The notes beneath the pieces are model-generated. The model did no database searches. It worked only from the letters and a program-made list of their open reading frames with translations, and was not told the origin of the DNA. A DNA stretch of 64,000 nt from positions 1 to 64,000 of the forward strand of contig NZ_JAIQZM010000029.1 of assembly GCF_023333595.1 (NCBI RefSeq), written 5' to 3'. This DNA comes from Argonema galeatum A003/A1. Its GTDB lineage: Bacteria > Cyanobacteriota > Cyanobacteriia > Cyanobacteriales > Aerosakkonemataceae. Below are positions 1-7,792 of the stretch, one piece after another (the stretch's first letter is position 1; every line of letters begins with the position of its first letter). Both the position numbers and the translations under genes were made by a program.

Positions 1-78
1 TGCCCCTCTGCCCCTCTGCCCCTCTGCCCCTCTGCTCCTCTGCCCCTCTGCCCCTCTGCCCCTCTGCTCCTCTGCCCT
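1..78. repeat. Short tandem repeat, CTGCCCCT octamer
   Basis: An octamer of the form CTGCCCCT or CTGCTCCT is repeated about nine times without interruption up to the stop codon of the ATPase gene that begins at 80. Short tandem repeats of this kind are typical of filamentous cyanobacteria. The same G-rich octamer family, on the other strand, is found inside the coding sequence of the C39 exporter near 16720-16760. Confidence 0.9.
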
Positions 79-79
79 T

Positions 80-835
80 TTATTCCATAATTCGTTGCGC
101 CACCTTCCTGAACTCCTGACTTATGGGATGATCCGGGTATCTCAAACAGAAGACACCCTCACTCGCCAGCTGGACGAGATCTTCTGATAGCGGAAAGATC
201 CCCGCTACAGGTGCGTCATAACTTTCCTCGATTTTTTGCTTCAAAGCGTCAACATTAAGTTTGCTGTGAACTTTATTCACCGCTAGCAGCAGTTTGCGGA
301 CTTTTAGTTGTCGGGCCACATCTACTGTTACCGCCGTACCTTGATAGTCCTGTTTGTCGGGACGTAGAATCAAGATTAAAACATGAGAAATTGCGATCGA
401 TAAAAAGGTTTCTTTTGACAATCCAGGGTGGGTGTCAATAAACAGGTAGTCTAAGTGTAGATTTTTTACCAGCTTGCGAAACCCATCATTGAGCAATCTG
501 ACATCATATCCATCCTTCAAAACCCTGGCGATATCGTCTGCTCTCACACTGGAGGGAACCAGAAAAAGTTTGCTATCTCCGCTTAGTCCAACATTGGCGC
601 TAACATCATACGCAGCTTCTTCGATTTGACTCTCTCCCCACAGATAATTATTGAGAGTCTTGTGCATATTTTCCGGGTCTAAGCCAAAAATATTATGAAT
701 TCCAGGGGAAGGAACATCAGTATCAACCACACCCACCCGATTTCCGTGCTGAGCAATGGTTGTTGCCAGATTTGCTGTAAAGTTGGACTTTCCGGTGCCA
801 CCCCGATAGGAGTGAACTGACACGACTTTCGGCAC
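80..835 (-). CDS. ParA/MinD-type P-loop ATPase
   Basis: This 251-residue protein belongs to the ParA/MinD/CpaE-like family of ATPases, cytosolic or membrane-peripheral proteins that position cargo or plasmids. The deviant Walker A motif is near residues 11-18 (YRGGTGKSN); it has Arg where the usual signature Lys of KGGxGK would be. A DTDVPSPG segment near residue 39 (Walker A prime) and FIDTHPG near residue 133 (Walker B) follow. The start is GTG at 835, with GAGAGG about 8 bases upstream. No ParB-like partner or centromere-like site is next to it. The exact cargo is unknown. Confident as to family, not role. Confidence 0.88.
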   Translation of the reverse strand: MPKVVSVHSYRGGTGKSNFTANLATTIAQHGNRVGVVDTDVPSPGIHNIFGLDPENMHKTLNNYLWGESQIEEAAYDVSANVGLSGDSKLFLVPSSVRADDIARVLKDGYDVRLLNDGFRKLVKNLHLDYLFIDTHPGLSKETFLSIAISHVLILILRPDKQDYQGTAVTVDVARQLKVRKLLLAVNKVHSKLNVDALKQKIEESYDAPVAGIFPLSEDLVQLASEGVFCLRYPDHPISQEFRKVAQRIME

Positions 836-991
836 TTCAGTAACCTCTCAGCAATTTCACGTAAAAGAAAATTTTATCTCAAAATACCATTTATTTGGGA
901 ATTATAACGAATAATAAGCGGTCGTTATGATATGCTTATGGGCTCTTCGGTACTTGATATGCTAAAACTTTTGTAGAAATGCAATGCTTTC

Positions 992-1078
992 AAGGCCCTT
1001 GCGTTATCTTGGGGCCTTTGCTAAGCATTCCCCAATCAAAATCATTGATTTTCCCTTCATGTTATCTTGGGGAATGCT
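992..1078. promoter_or_regulatory. Two adjacent inverted repeats
   Basis: The first repeat has arms AAGGCCC (992-998) and GGGCCTT (1012-1018). The second has perfect 12-bp arms AGCATTCCCCAA (1024-1035) and TTGGGGAATGCT (1067-1078), enclosing a small AAAATCA/TGATTTT hairpin. The phrase GTTATCTTGGGG occurs in both, near 1002 and 1061, so the second may have arisen by duplication. It could be a terminator, a small RNA or a mobile-element relic; the sequence does not decide. Confidence 0.5.
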
Positions 1079-1238
1079 ATCTCCCCAAATACTAAGAATT
1101 TGGCATACTAGAAACCGAAGAACCATAAAGCTTTCTTTATTTAAGCTTCACATAAATTACGGATAACTTTACTCAAAATTCATAAAGTTTTAACAAAACT
1201 GGGTTATCTTAAAAATTAGGTAGTATGTGTAAATACGT

Positions 1239-1273
1239 AACTGCTCTCCGAAACTTAATTGCGGTGAGCAGTT
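1239..1273. promoter_or_regulatory. 8-bp inverted repeat, candidate operator or hairpin
   Basis: Arms AACTGCTC (1239-1246) and GAGCAGTT (1266-1273) are perfect complements with a 19-base spacer. They lie about 250 bp before the Nif11-type gene. It may be a regulator site or an RNA hairpin in the 5' leader. Confidence 0.35.
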
Positions 1274-1525
1274 GACAAGCAACTAAGTATATGTGTAAAA
1301 TCATAAGAAATTATTGTGTGTATCTGGAGTTGGCAGAGTCAGGGAGATTGGGCGTTAACATTTGGCGTTTATTTATGCCTATCTGTTCGCGAAAAGTCTA
1401 CAGGCCAATCCAACCAAAATTTGTCAGTATTTTTTTCCTTTTAGAGTTTTTGTCAATCAAAGGCCGCAATTGCTAATCGGCAAAACATTAAAACCCATCT
1501 CACCAGTACAAAGCAGGAGTTACTC

Positions 1526-2143
1526 ATGTCACAGCAAGCGATCCAGTCTATCAATGCTGAAAATTTACCGATTGAAGAGTACAATTTTGTCAAGTCTCAA
1601 CAAGCGATTTACGAGCTATGTCTAGCACTTCAACAAGATGAAGCGCTCAAATCGCAGCTAGAAACTGCTAAAAACCCCGATAATTTTATCCAGGTTGCCG
1701 CCGAACTCGGTTATGATTTTACGGTTTCAGATCTGGAATTCGCCATGCGTTGGGCGCTGGAAAAGACAGATCTCGACTCAGATGAATTCGATGACTATGA
1801 ACTCAGTGAAGAAGATTTAGAAGCGGTGGCGGGTGGAGTGGTTTACGCAAGAGCAATGTCCAACAATAGTTATTGGCACGATACGGGGATTTTGGTTAAC
1901 CAACAATGTTTCCATTTACTCGAACAATCGACCGACGCACGAAGCCAAATGGAAGTGGCACTTGAAACGATGGAGTTGTGGAAATGGAAGGGCAACAACA
2001 CAGTCGAAGTATTCGATCTCGACGGAAAAGTTAGTCCGTACACAATAACTGGCATCGCTTATGATGGGCTTGCCTTGAGTTTATTACAGAACACATCGGG
2101 TAAAGAAACTTACTCCAATGGTCTAACTGGTATTCTTCTTTAG
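1526..2143 (+). CDS. Nif11-type leader protein with long post-GG region
   Basis: The 205-residue product begins with a Nif11-like leader (about residues 20-70, FVKSQQAIYELCLALQ followed by a LGYDFTVSDLE segment). An acidic stretch and LSEEDLEAVAGG follow, with the double glycine at 103-104, the site cut by C39 peptidases. The remaining 101 residues would be the exported part. They carry one cysteine (in NQQCFHLL) and many Ser/Thr, so this is not a typical multi-ring lanthipeptide core. AGGAG at 1515-1519 is well placed for the ATG. The C39 exporter at 15295 and HlyD-like adaptor at 13318 are likely partners. The post-GG part is not a family I recognise; it could be a small secreted effector rather than a heavily modified peptide. 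Confidence 0.85.
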   Translation: MSQQAIQSINAENLPIEEYNFVKSQQAIYELCLALQQDEALKSQLETAKNPDNFIQVAAELGYDFTVSDLEFAMRWALEKTDLDSDEFDDYELSEEDLEAVAGGVVYARAMSNNSYWHDTGILVNQQCFHLLEQSTDARSQMEVALETMELWKWKGNNTVEVFDLDGKVSPYTITGIAYDGLALSLLQNTSGKETYSNGLTGILL

Positions 2144-2198
2144 AGGGGCGGTATCGGTATCATCGCATTTTTGCATAACAGAATTGTCAGTTAGGCTC

Positions 2199-2212
2199 GT
2201 GGGAAAAGTGGG
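2199..2212 (+). promoter_or_regulatory. GTGGGAAAAGTGGG motif
   Basis: This 14-mer lies between the Nif11-type gene and the haemagglutination protein gene. An identical copy is at 37428-37441 between the DUF928 and CHASE2 genes, so it may be a shared regulatory site. No factor can be named. Confidence 0.4.
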
Positions 2213-2228
2213 TAATATAGCTAATTAA

Positions 2229-2535
2229 GATAGCGCTGAAGCGCAACAACGTACCCATTACAAAATCTTAGGTATGTAGTTGCGCTTCAGCGCTCTTGAC
2301 TCCTTTCGGGCCACAAGTACCCATGACCCATTCCGAACAAAATCTTAGGTAAGTAGTTGCGCTTCAGCGCTCTTGACTCCTTTCGGGCCACAAGATTATG
2401 TAGAGGCATTAGCATTGCAGAATTAAGGTTTCGGTTTTGAGTTAAGATTAATTTTGTAATGTGAGAGCCCGACAACTATATATAGTCTTTGATTATATAA
2501 GGGCGTAAGTAAAGAGCGCTTCAGCGCAACTACGT
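2229..2535. repeat. Duplicated 56-bp unit and GCGCTTCAGCGC hairpins
   Basis: Positions 2262-2317 and 2339-2394 are 56-bp direct copies differing at one base. Each contains GTAGTTGCGCTTCAGCGCTC. Inverted partial copies of the core flank them at 2231-2254 and 2513-2535. The same core forms a near-perfect hairpin at 15147-15210. This is a dispersed palindromic repeat family. It also covers most of the upstream region of the haemagglutination gene. Confidence 0.85.
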
Positions 2536-2560
2536 CAGGTTAGCGGGAGAGTGTCAACAA

Positions 2561-5335
2561 ATGCAGACTTATGGCTGGATAAGATGCTGTTGGAGGTTGT
2601 TGTGGGTAAGTTACTTGACGCTGAGTGGGACTACTGTATTCACTCAATATGCTTTAGCGCAGCTCATTCCCGATCGGACTCTAGGCAGTGAAAGCTCTGT
2701 CACTACTCCAACGGTCATCAACGATATTAGCAGCGATCGCATTGATAATGGAGCGATTCGCGGCGCTAATCTGTTCCACAGTTTTCGGGAATTCAATGTC
2801 GGGTCAGGAGGGGGTGTCTATTTTTCTAACCCAGCTGCGATCGAACGAATTATAACGCGAGTGACAGGAGGAAATAGTTCCCAAATCTTAGGAACGCTGG
2901 GAGTTTTGGGAAATGCGGACTTATTTTTAATTAATCCCAATGGGATTATCTTTGGCCCCAAGGCTCGATTAGACCTCAAAGGTTCATTTATAGGCAGTAC
3001 AGCCAGCAGTATTATATTTGCAAATGGCATAGAATTTAGCGCCACTAACCTCCAAGCGCCAGCACTACTAGCTATCAATGTTCCCTTGGGATTGCAATAT
3101 GGCGCAAATCCCGATCGCATTATCAATCGAAGTAGGGATGGAACCTCAGAATCTACGCTGCAAGTGCCAGTTGGGAAAACTTTTGCGCTAGTGGGTGGCG
3201 ATGTGATGCTCGAAGGCGGCACAATGAAAGCGTCGCAAGGACGAATAGAATTAGGCAGTGTTGGCGATAACAGTTTAGTCAATCTTACCCCGATCGATCG
3301 AGGCTGGGCGCTGAATTATGACGGGGTGCAGAACTTTCGAGATCTCAGCTTATCCCAAGGGGCAATTGTCGATACCAGCGGTGATAGTGGCGGGGATATT
3401 CAGATACAGGCAAGGCGCTTAACAATGACTGATGGAGCAGTGATTTCTTCTGATAATGGAGGCTCCCAACGTGGGGGAAATATAGATATCACCACTTCTG
3501 AATCGGTGGAACTTGTGGGCGGACTTAACCAGGCTTTTGGCGATTTTCCTGTTTATACCCAGATATCAACTTCTACCGTAGGAACTGGAGCATCTGGTAA
3601 TTTAACAATTAGAACCGGAAGATTAACCATTCGAGATGGTGCAATTATCGCTAATCAATCAATTGGTGCCGGTAACGCCGGAAATTTGACGGTAGTTGCT
3701 TCGGAGCTTATAGAACTGATTGGAGTAGGATCAGATAACCCGTTGATGCCGCCTAGTGGCTTATTTGCACAAGCCTCCTTAGGCGACGTTTCCTTTACAG
3801 GTAATGGTGGAAACTTGACTGTGGAAACCAAACGGCTGATTATTCGAGATGGAGCATTAATAGGCACTAATACTTTTACAGCAGGTCAAGCGGGAAATTT
3901 GACAGTAAAAGCCTCCGAGTCTATAGAACTGATTGGCACAAATCCCTCGCCAGAATTATCGGGTGGCATCGGTGCGGGGGTTAATATTGGGGCTAAGGGC
4001 AATAGCGGCGACTTAACGATCGAAACTAAACGACTCACTATTGAAGGTGGCGGACAGATTGCAGCTTCCACATTGGGTGAGGGTAATGCAGGGGATTTGA
4101 TTGTCAACGCTTCAGAGTCGATCGAACTGATTGGGACTCGACAAAATGCTGATTTAAGGATCGGTAGTAGCGGCTTGTTTGCTTCGGCAGAGGAAGGCGC
4201 TACTGGTAAGGTTGGAGATGCAAGGATTAGTGCTGGAAGGTTGATTGTCCGGGATGGAGCGAGAATCTCAGCAGACAATTTCGGCACAAATTCAGGTGGA
4301 AATTTAATGTTAAACGTAGGGCAATTAATTATTCAGAATGGGGGTACTGTAAGGGCTGGATCTTTTGGTGATGGCCCTGGAGGAATCTTAGATGTGAATG
4401 CTGATTCGGTGCAGGTAACTGGGATCGGCACATTGGGAGGTGAAACAATTAATAGCGCCTTATTTACTGAAGCCGACGCGGGTGGAAATGCGGGAAACTT
4501 GAGGATTACAACTGGCTCTTTGAGAATAGCAGATTCTGGAGAAGTCAATGTAGGCAGTCTGGGGTCAGGAGCGGCAGGTAGCTTGGAAATCAATGCTGAT
4601 TCGATCGGGCTCGATAACTTTGGTAGGCTTAGATCTGACAGTAAGGCAGGATTTGGGAACATTAATATCCACGCACGGGACTCGTTGATATTACGCGGCA
4701 ATAGCGGAATTAGCACTAATTCGCAAGGCATCGATCCTGGAGGAAATATCAGTATCACCGCAGCTAACTTAGTGGCGCTGGAAAATAGCGACATTACTGC
4801 TAATGCAACAAATAGCTTCGGCGGTCAAGTCACTATTAATGCTTCTGGTATCTTTGGCACTCAGTTCCGCGACAAACAGAGCGATATCACCAGCGATATC
4901 ACCGCCACTTCCGATTTAGGCGCTCAGTTCGGCGGTACTGTGCAAATCAACACGCCTGATGTAGACCCCAGTGCTGGGTTAGTCGAGCTATCTACAACAG
5001 TGGTTGATGTGGAAGGTTTAGTCGCCAAAAACGTTTGTACTCGGCGAGATGAGGCAGGCAGTTCCTTTGTAGTAACAGGAAGGGGTGGTTTACCCCCAAA
5101 TCCCAACGATCCCATGACCAACGACATTGTAGCGGTTGAGTGGGCTAGGCCCGATCGGGCCGACTCCAAGCTCAGAGGAGGAGGTGGAGGAAGGAGTGAG
5201 CGATCGCAAATTACCAATTACCAGATTGTGGAAGCTCAAGGCTGGATAGTCGCTGCGGATGGCACCATTATCCTGACTGCCAAAGCACCCACAGCTACTC
5301 CTCACAGTCCCGGCTTGATTCAACCGGGCTGCTAG
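2561..5335 (+). CDS. Filamentous haemagglutinin-type secreted protein (TpsA-like)
   Basis: The 924-residue product has a signal peptide (residues 1-33, ending YALA). The two-partner-secretion haemagglutination domain (about 35-300) shows the family's NPNGIIFGP phrase near residue 128. The rest is a repetitive, glycine-rich beta-helix with recurring segments such as GGNLTVETKRL and SESIELIG. Proteins of this kind are threaded through a TpsB/FhaC outer-membrane pore and act in adhesion or at the cell surface. No TpsB gene is in the window. Only one Cys pair is visible near the C-terminus (NVCTRRDE and a terminal Cys). Upstream are the duplicated palindromes and the GTGGGAAAAGTGGG motif. The family call is firm; the ligand is unknown. 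Confidence 0.93.
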   Translation: MQTYGWIRCCWRLLWVSYLTLSGTTVFTQYALAQLIPDRTLGSESSVTTPTVINDISSDRIDNGAIRGANLFHSFREFNVGSGGGVYFSNPAAIERIITRVTGGNSSQILGTLGVLGNADLFLINPNGIIFGPKARLDLKGSFIGSTASSIIFANGIEFSATNLQAPALLAINVPLGLQYGANPDRIINRSRDGTSESTLQVPVGKTFALVGGDVMLEGGTMKASQGRIELGSVGDNSLVNLTPIDRGWALNYDGVQNFRDLSLSQGAIVDTSGDSGGDIQIQARRLTMTDGAVISSDNGGSQRGGNIDITTSESVELVGGLNQAFGDFPVYTQISTSTVGTGASGNLTIRTGRLTIRDGAIIANQSIGAGNAGNLTVVASELIELIGVGSDNPLMPPSGLFAQASLGDVSFTGNGGNLTVETKRLIIRDGALIGTNTFTAGQAGNLTVKASESIELIGTNPSPELSGGIGAGVNIGAKGNSGDLTIETKRLTIEGGGQIAASTLGEGNAGDLIVNASESIELIGTRQNADLRIGSSGLFASAEEGATGKVGDARISAGRLIVRDGARISADNFGTNSGGNLMLNVGQLIIQNGGTVRAGSFGDGPGGILDVNADSVQVTGIGTLGGETINSALFTEADAGGNAGNLRITTGSLRIADSGEVNVGSLGSGAAGSLEINADSIGLDNFGRLRSDSKAGFGNINIHARDSLILRGNSGISTNSQGIDPGGNISITAANLVALENSDITANATNSFGGQVTINASGIFGTQFRDKQSDITSDITATSDLGAQFGGTVQINTPDVDPSAGLVELSTTVVDVEGLVAKNVCTRRDEAGSSFVVTGRGGLPPNPNDPMTNDIVAVEWARPDRADSKLRGGGGGRSERSQITNYQIVEAQGWIVAADGTIILTAKAPTATPHSPGLIQPGC

Positions 5336-5344
5336 CCTCTGTCG

Positions 5345-6343
5345 TTAAACTTGAGCAGGTCTGACTACGCAGCGAAAGCCGATGTGACCAGTAGAGGTAT
5401 CTACTGTTTCGGGATGACGGGCAGCAGGACGATAGCGGGCGCAATAATTGGCAGCGCAGAGGAACGAGCCGCCCTTGAGTACCTTGCGGGGAAACTGAGG
5501 TATATGAGGGTCATAGCTTCCTTCTCTTTTACCACCTCTAGGATTGGCGGGAATACAGCAAGGTTTGGCGGCATTTTCTGGATGACGCTCTTGATACCAG
5601 TCGCTCGTCCATTGCCACACATTGCCTGCCATATCATACAAACCGTAGCCATTGGGAGGATAGGAACCGATCGCTTCTGGCTTAGGAATACGGGTTCTTG
5701 AGTTTTGCCAGGGAAATTTACCGAGCCAGATGTTGGCCATCAGCTGGCGATTCGGCATCAATTTATCCCCCCAGACATAAGTTGCCCCCTCTAACCCACC
5801 ACGAGCCGCAAACTCCCACTCTGCTTCGGTGGGCAGCTCTTTGCCAACCCATGTTGCATAAGCTTCGGCATCTTCGTAGGCGATATGAACAACGGGATAA
5901 TTCTCGCGACCTTCAAGAGAGCTATCGGGCCCTTCGGGATGACGCCAATTGGCTCCGGGTGAGTACTTCCACCAACAGAACGATCGCAAATCGACGGGCT
6001 GCGGGGGTAGCCAGAAAACTGCAGATCCAGGCACCAAAAGCTCAGCCTTAGCATGGGGATAGTCCTTAAGTGATGGTTGGCGTTCGGCAACTGTCACATA
6101 GCCTGTTGCCTCCACAAAGCCCTGGTATTGCTGGTTTGTGACGGTGTACTTATCCATCCAGAAGCCGCTGACAGAGACCTTGTGGGTGGGGCCTTCTTCG
6201 GGATAGTAAGAATCAGACCCCATGATGAAGGTGCCACCGGAAATCCATTCCATATCGCTAGAGGGAGGATTACTGGGTGGGGGAACTTGGGTGAGTGGTT
6301 TGGATGGTTTGGAGGAAAAACCTTTGCTGGGGGTCTGCTTCAT
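5345..6343 (-). CDS. Formylglycine-generating enzyme (SUMF1/FGE family)
   Basis: This 332-residue protein has the full FGE-sulfatase domain from about residue 30, starting MEWISGGTFIMGSD. It includes ELPTEAEWEFAARGG near the middle and GYGLYDMAGNVWQWTSDW later. The C-terminal block reads GGSFLCAANYCARYRPAAR. Cysteines 296 and 301 keep the five-residue spacing of the two active-site cysteines of true FGEs, which bind copper and oxidise a substrate Cys to formylglycine. Most FGE-like relatives lack this pair. No sulfatase gene is in the window, so the substrate may be distant or unusual. GGAG lies 6 bases before the ATG. It ends convergently 9 bp from the haemagglutination gene. Confidence 0.92.
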   Translation of the reverse strand: MKQTPSKGFSSKPSKPLTQVPPPSNPPSSDMEWISGGTFIMGSDSYYPEEGPTHKVSVSGFWMDKYTVTNQQYQGFVEATGYVTVAERQPSLKDYPHAKAELLVPGSAVFWLPPQPVDLRSFCWWKYSPGANWRHPEGPDSSLEGRENYPVVHIAYEDAEAYATWVGKELPTEAEWEFAARGGLEGATYVWGDKLMPNRQLMANIWLGKFPWQNSRTRIPKPEAIGSYPPNGYGLYDMAGNVWQWTSDWYQERHPENAAKPCCIPANPRGGKREGSYDPHIPQFPRKVLKGGSFLCAANYCARYRPAARHPETVDTSTGHIGFRCVVRPAQV

Positions 6344-6420
6344 TTGTATCTCCGATCGATCGCTACGCCTCTAATCGCCATTTTACTGGACAAAAAGCGT
6401 AAAGGTTGGGTTAAGGAACT

Positions 6421-6705
6421 GAATACCCAGAAACCCGGTTTCTCCAAGAAACCGGGTTTCTTCTGAATACCCAGAAACCCGGTTTCTCCGAGAAACCGGG
6501 TTTCTAAGAGCGCGGCAGTTTTACGTTTATAGGACTTACGCTTTTCTCCCCCCTAACCCCCCAAATCTGGGGGGGACAAAACTTCTTCTCCCCCCAGATT
6601 TGGGGGGCTAGGGGGCAGGTAGGCGTAAATAAACTGAACACCGAGAAACCCGGTTTCTCCAAGAAACCGGGTTTCTAAGGCGCGGCAGTTTTACGTTTAA
6701 TTATG
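6421..6705. repeat. Nested palindromic repeat cluster (AGAAACCCGG type)
   Basis: Two tandem 44-bp units (6421-6464, 6465-6508) and a third copy (about 6642-6676) each form a hairpin from AGAAACCCGGTTTCT and its complement. The second and third are followed by the same GCGGCAGTTTTACGTTTA tail. Between them lies another large inverted repeat of the form CCCCCCAAATCTGGGGGG (about 6545-6620). Related copies are at 40334-40436 and 60463-60528. The pattern suggests a small non-autonomous mobile repeat. Confidence 0.88.
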
Positions 6706-6707
6706 CT

Positions 6708-7742
6708 CTACCTCGTCATCAACTCCAGCGAATTCAATTTGACTACCTCTGTAGCGGGTGTAAAAGAGGAAGCCAACTCTGACAAACCGAACACTCTCAT
6801 CAGTAAGTTACGAAAACTTACAAAGCTAAGTTCCATAGATTGTTTTTTGTCGAACGATAACCAATCTTCTGCCATCCTGACTTCTCTGCTAGCGTTTAAC
6901 ATCCGCAAGCGGCCAGATTCAAATCTACTCAGCATATCCGTTGCTTTGCATTGGGGAGAAAGCAGGCTTCCTTCCTCGTTTCCATTAAATTTTTCACAAA
7001 CTGATTTATGTGCCGTAGCAATCATCTTGTAGCTGAATGTAAACTGTTCGTGCTGAGGTTTTAGCTGTTCTGGTAAAGATGCAAAGACGGGGTGAAGTCT
7101 TCTCCATATAGATATTAAGAAAGAGTGGTCTTGCATCATAATGCCGCTGAATTGGTTGGGCATAGTGTAACGCACCTCTGCTAGGTAAGCCGCAGTGCTA
7201 AAACTTCCTGCCATTTCCATTGCTACAGCCGAACCTAACATCAGCGCCGATGCCGTTTCTAGTTCAATCCCAGCTTCTTTTAAGTTTCCAGCTTGCAGCT
7301 CTGATTCAAAGCGCAGACAACAGATAATTAAGCCCTGAATTAAGGAAATGAAAACCCAATGGGATTTTACCCAGCATTCCATTGCTTCTGATTGCAGAGG
7401 TGGATTTGAGAGGTAGTGTCCAGTTATATCATCAAAAAGCTTTCTCGCTGATAAGGTACTTGCAGCAAGAACCAGGCATTTAGCAACACCTTGTTGGGGT
7501 TGAACGCGCCTGATGTTAAAGTATTCATCGTAAACTTGCTCTGGAAGCTCTCCGTTAGAGAGGATTTCTTCTGTTCCCAGGATTTCAAATAAAGAGTTAA
7601 TAGCCTGTTGCACTTGGCAACTTGATAAAGAATGTTGTGAAAGCAAGCTCAGCGGATGGCTCAATTTATTTTTGAGCGACTCGCTTAAGTTGTAGCTGGT
7701 AGGCAGCTCTTCTGGCAGCAACAAATAAAAGTTTTCTGTCAT
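6708..7742 (-). CDS. Uncharacterised helical protein next to decarboxylase
   Basis: I do not recognise this family. From the Met at 7742 it is 344 residues; an earlier in-frame start at 7841 would overlap the decarboxylase gene by 49 bases. The later start has AGGA close in front and leaves a 50-bp gap. The protein looks soluble and mostly alpha-helical, with a distinctive stretch (AEVRYTMPNQFSGIMMQDHS) in the middle and a basic, arginine-rich segment (FESGRLRMLNASREVRM) near the C-terminus. No signal peptide is seen. Its position directly behind an aromatic amino-acid decarboxylase suggests it acts on or with that enzyme's product, which is inference only. Confidence 0.72.
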   Translation of the reverse strand: MTENFYLLLPEELPTSYNLSESLKNKLSHPLSLLSQHSLSSCQVQQAINSLFEILGTEEILSNGELPEQVYDEYFNIRRVQPQQGVAKCLVLAASTLSARKLFDDITGHYLSNPPLQSEAMECWVKSHWVFISLIQGLIICCLRFESELQAGNLKEAGIELETASALMLGSAVAMEMAGSFSTAAYLAEVRYTMPNQFSGIMMQDHSFLISIWRRLHPVFASLPEQLKPQHEQFTFSYKMIATAHKSVCEKFNGNEEGSLLSPQCKATDMLSRFESGRLRMLNASREVRMAEDWLSFDKKQSMELSFVSFRNLLMRVFGLSELASSFTPATEVVKLNSLELMTR

Positions 7743-7792
7743 ATTCCTGGCCACTTCTTGAGGTGAACTAATTTGAAACAGGTTTAGCAGTT

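Larger units (their letters stand above)
836..1525. other. 690-bp intergenic region upstream of Nif11 gene
   Basis: No convincing gene is present. Short open frames here lack ribosome sites and family resemblance. The region holds three inverted repeats, listed separately, and is AT-rich from about 1130 to 1300. It probably contains the promoter and leader of the Nif11-type gene at 1526, and the start region of the ATPase gene on the other strand. Confidence 0.6.

Noticed and set aside
984..1625. Small open frames of 60-87 codons upstream of the Nif11 gene
   Set aside because: No ribosome sites or family resemblance; they overlap inverted repeats, and the last overlaps the true gene start.
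2818..5323. Several minus-strand frames over the haemagglutination gene
   Set aside because: They are shadows of a repetitive coding sequence; the plus-strand frame has clear family domains.
6703..7032. 109-codon frame on the plus strand near 6.7 kb
   Set aside because: It lies entirely over the C-terminal part of the minus-strand unknown gene and lacks any family features.
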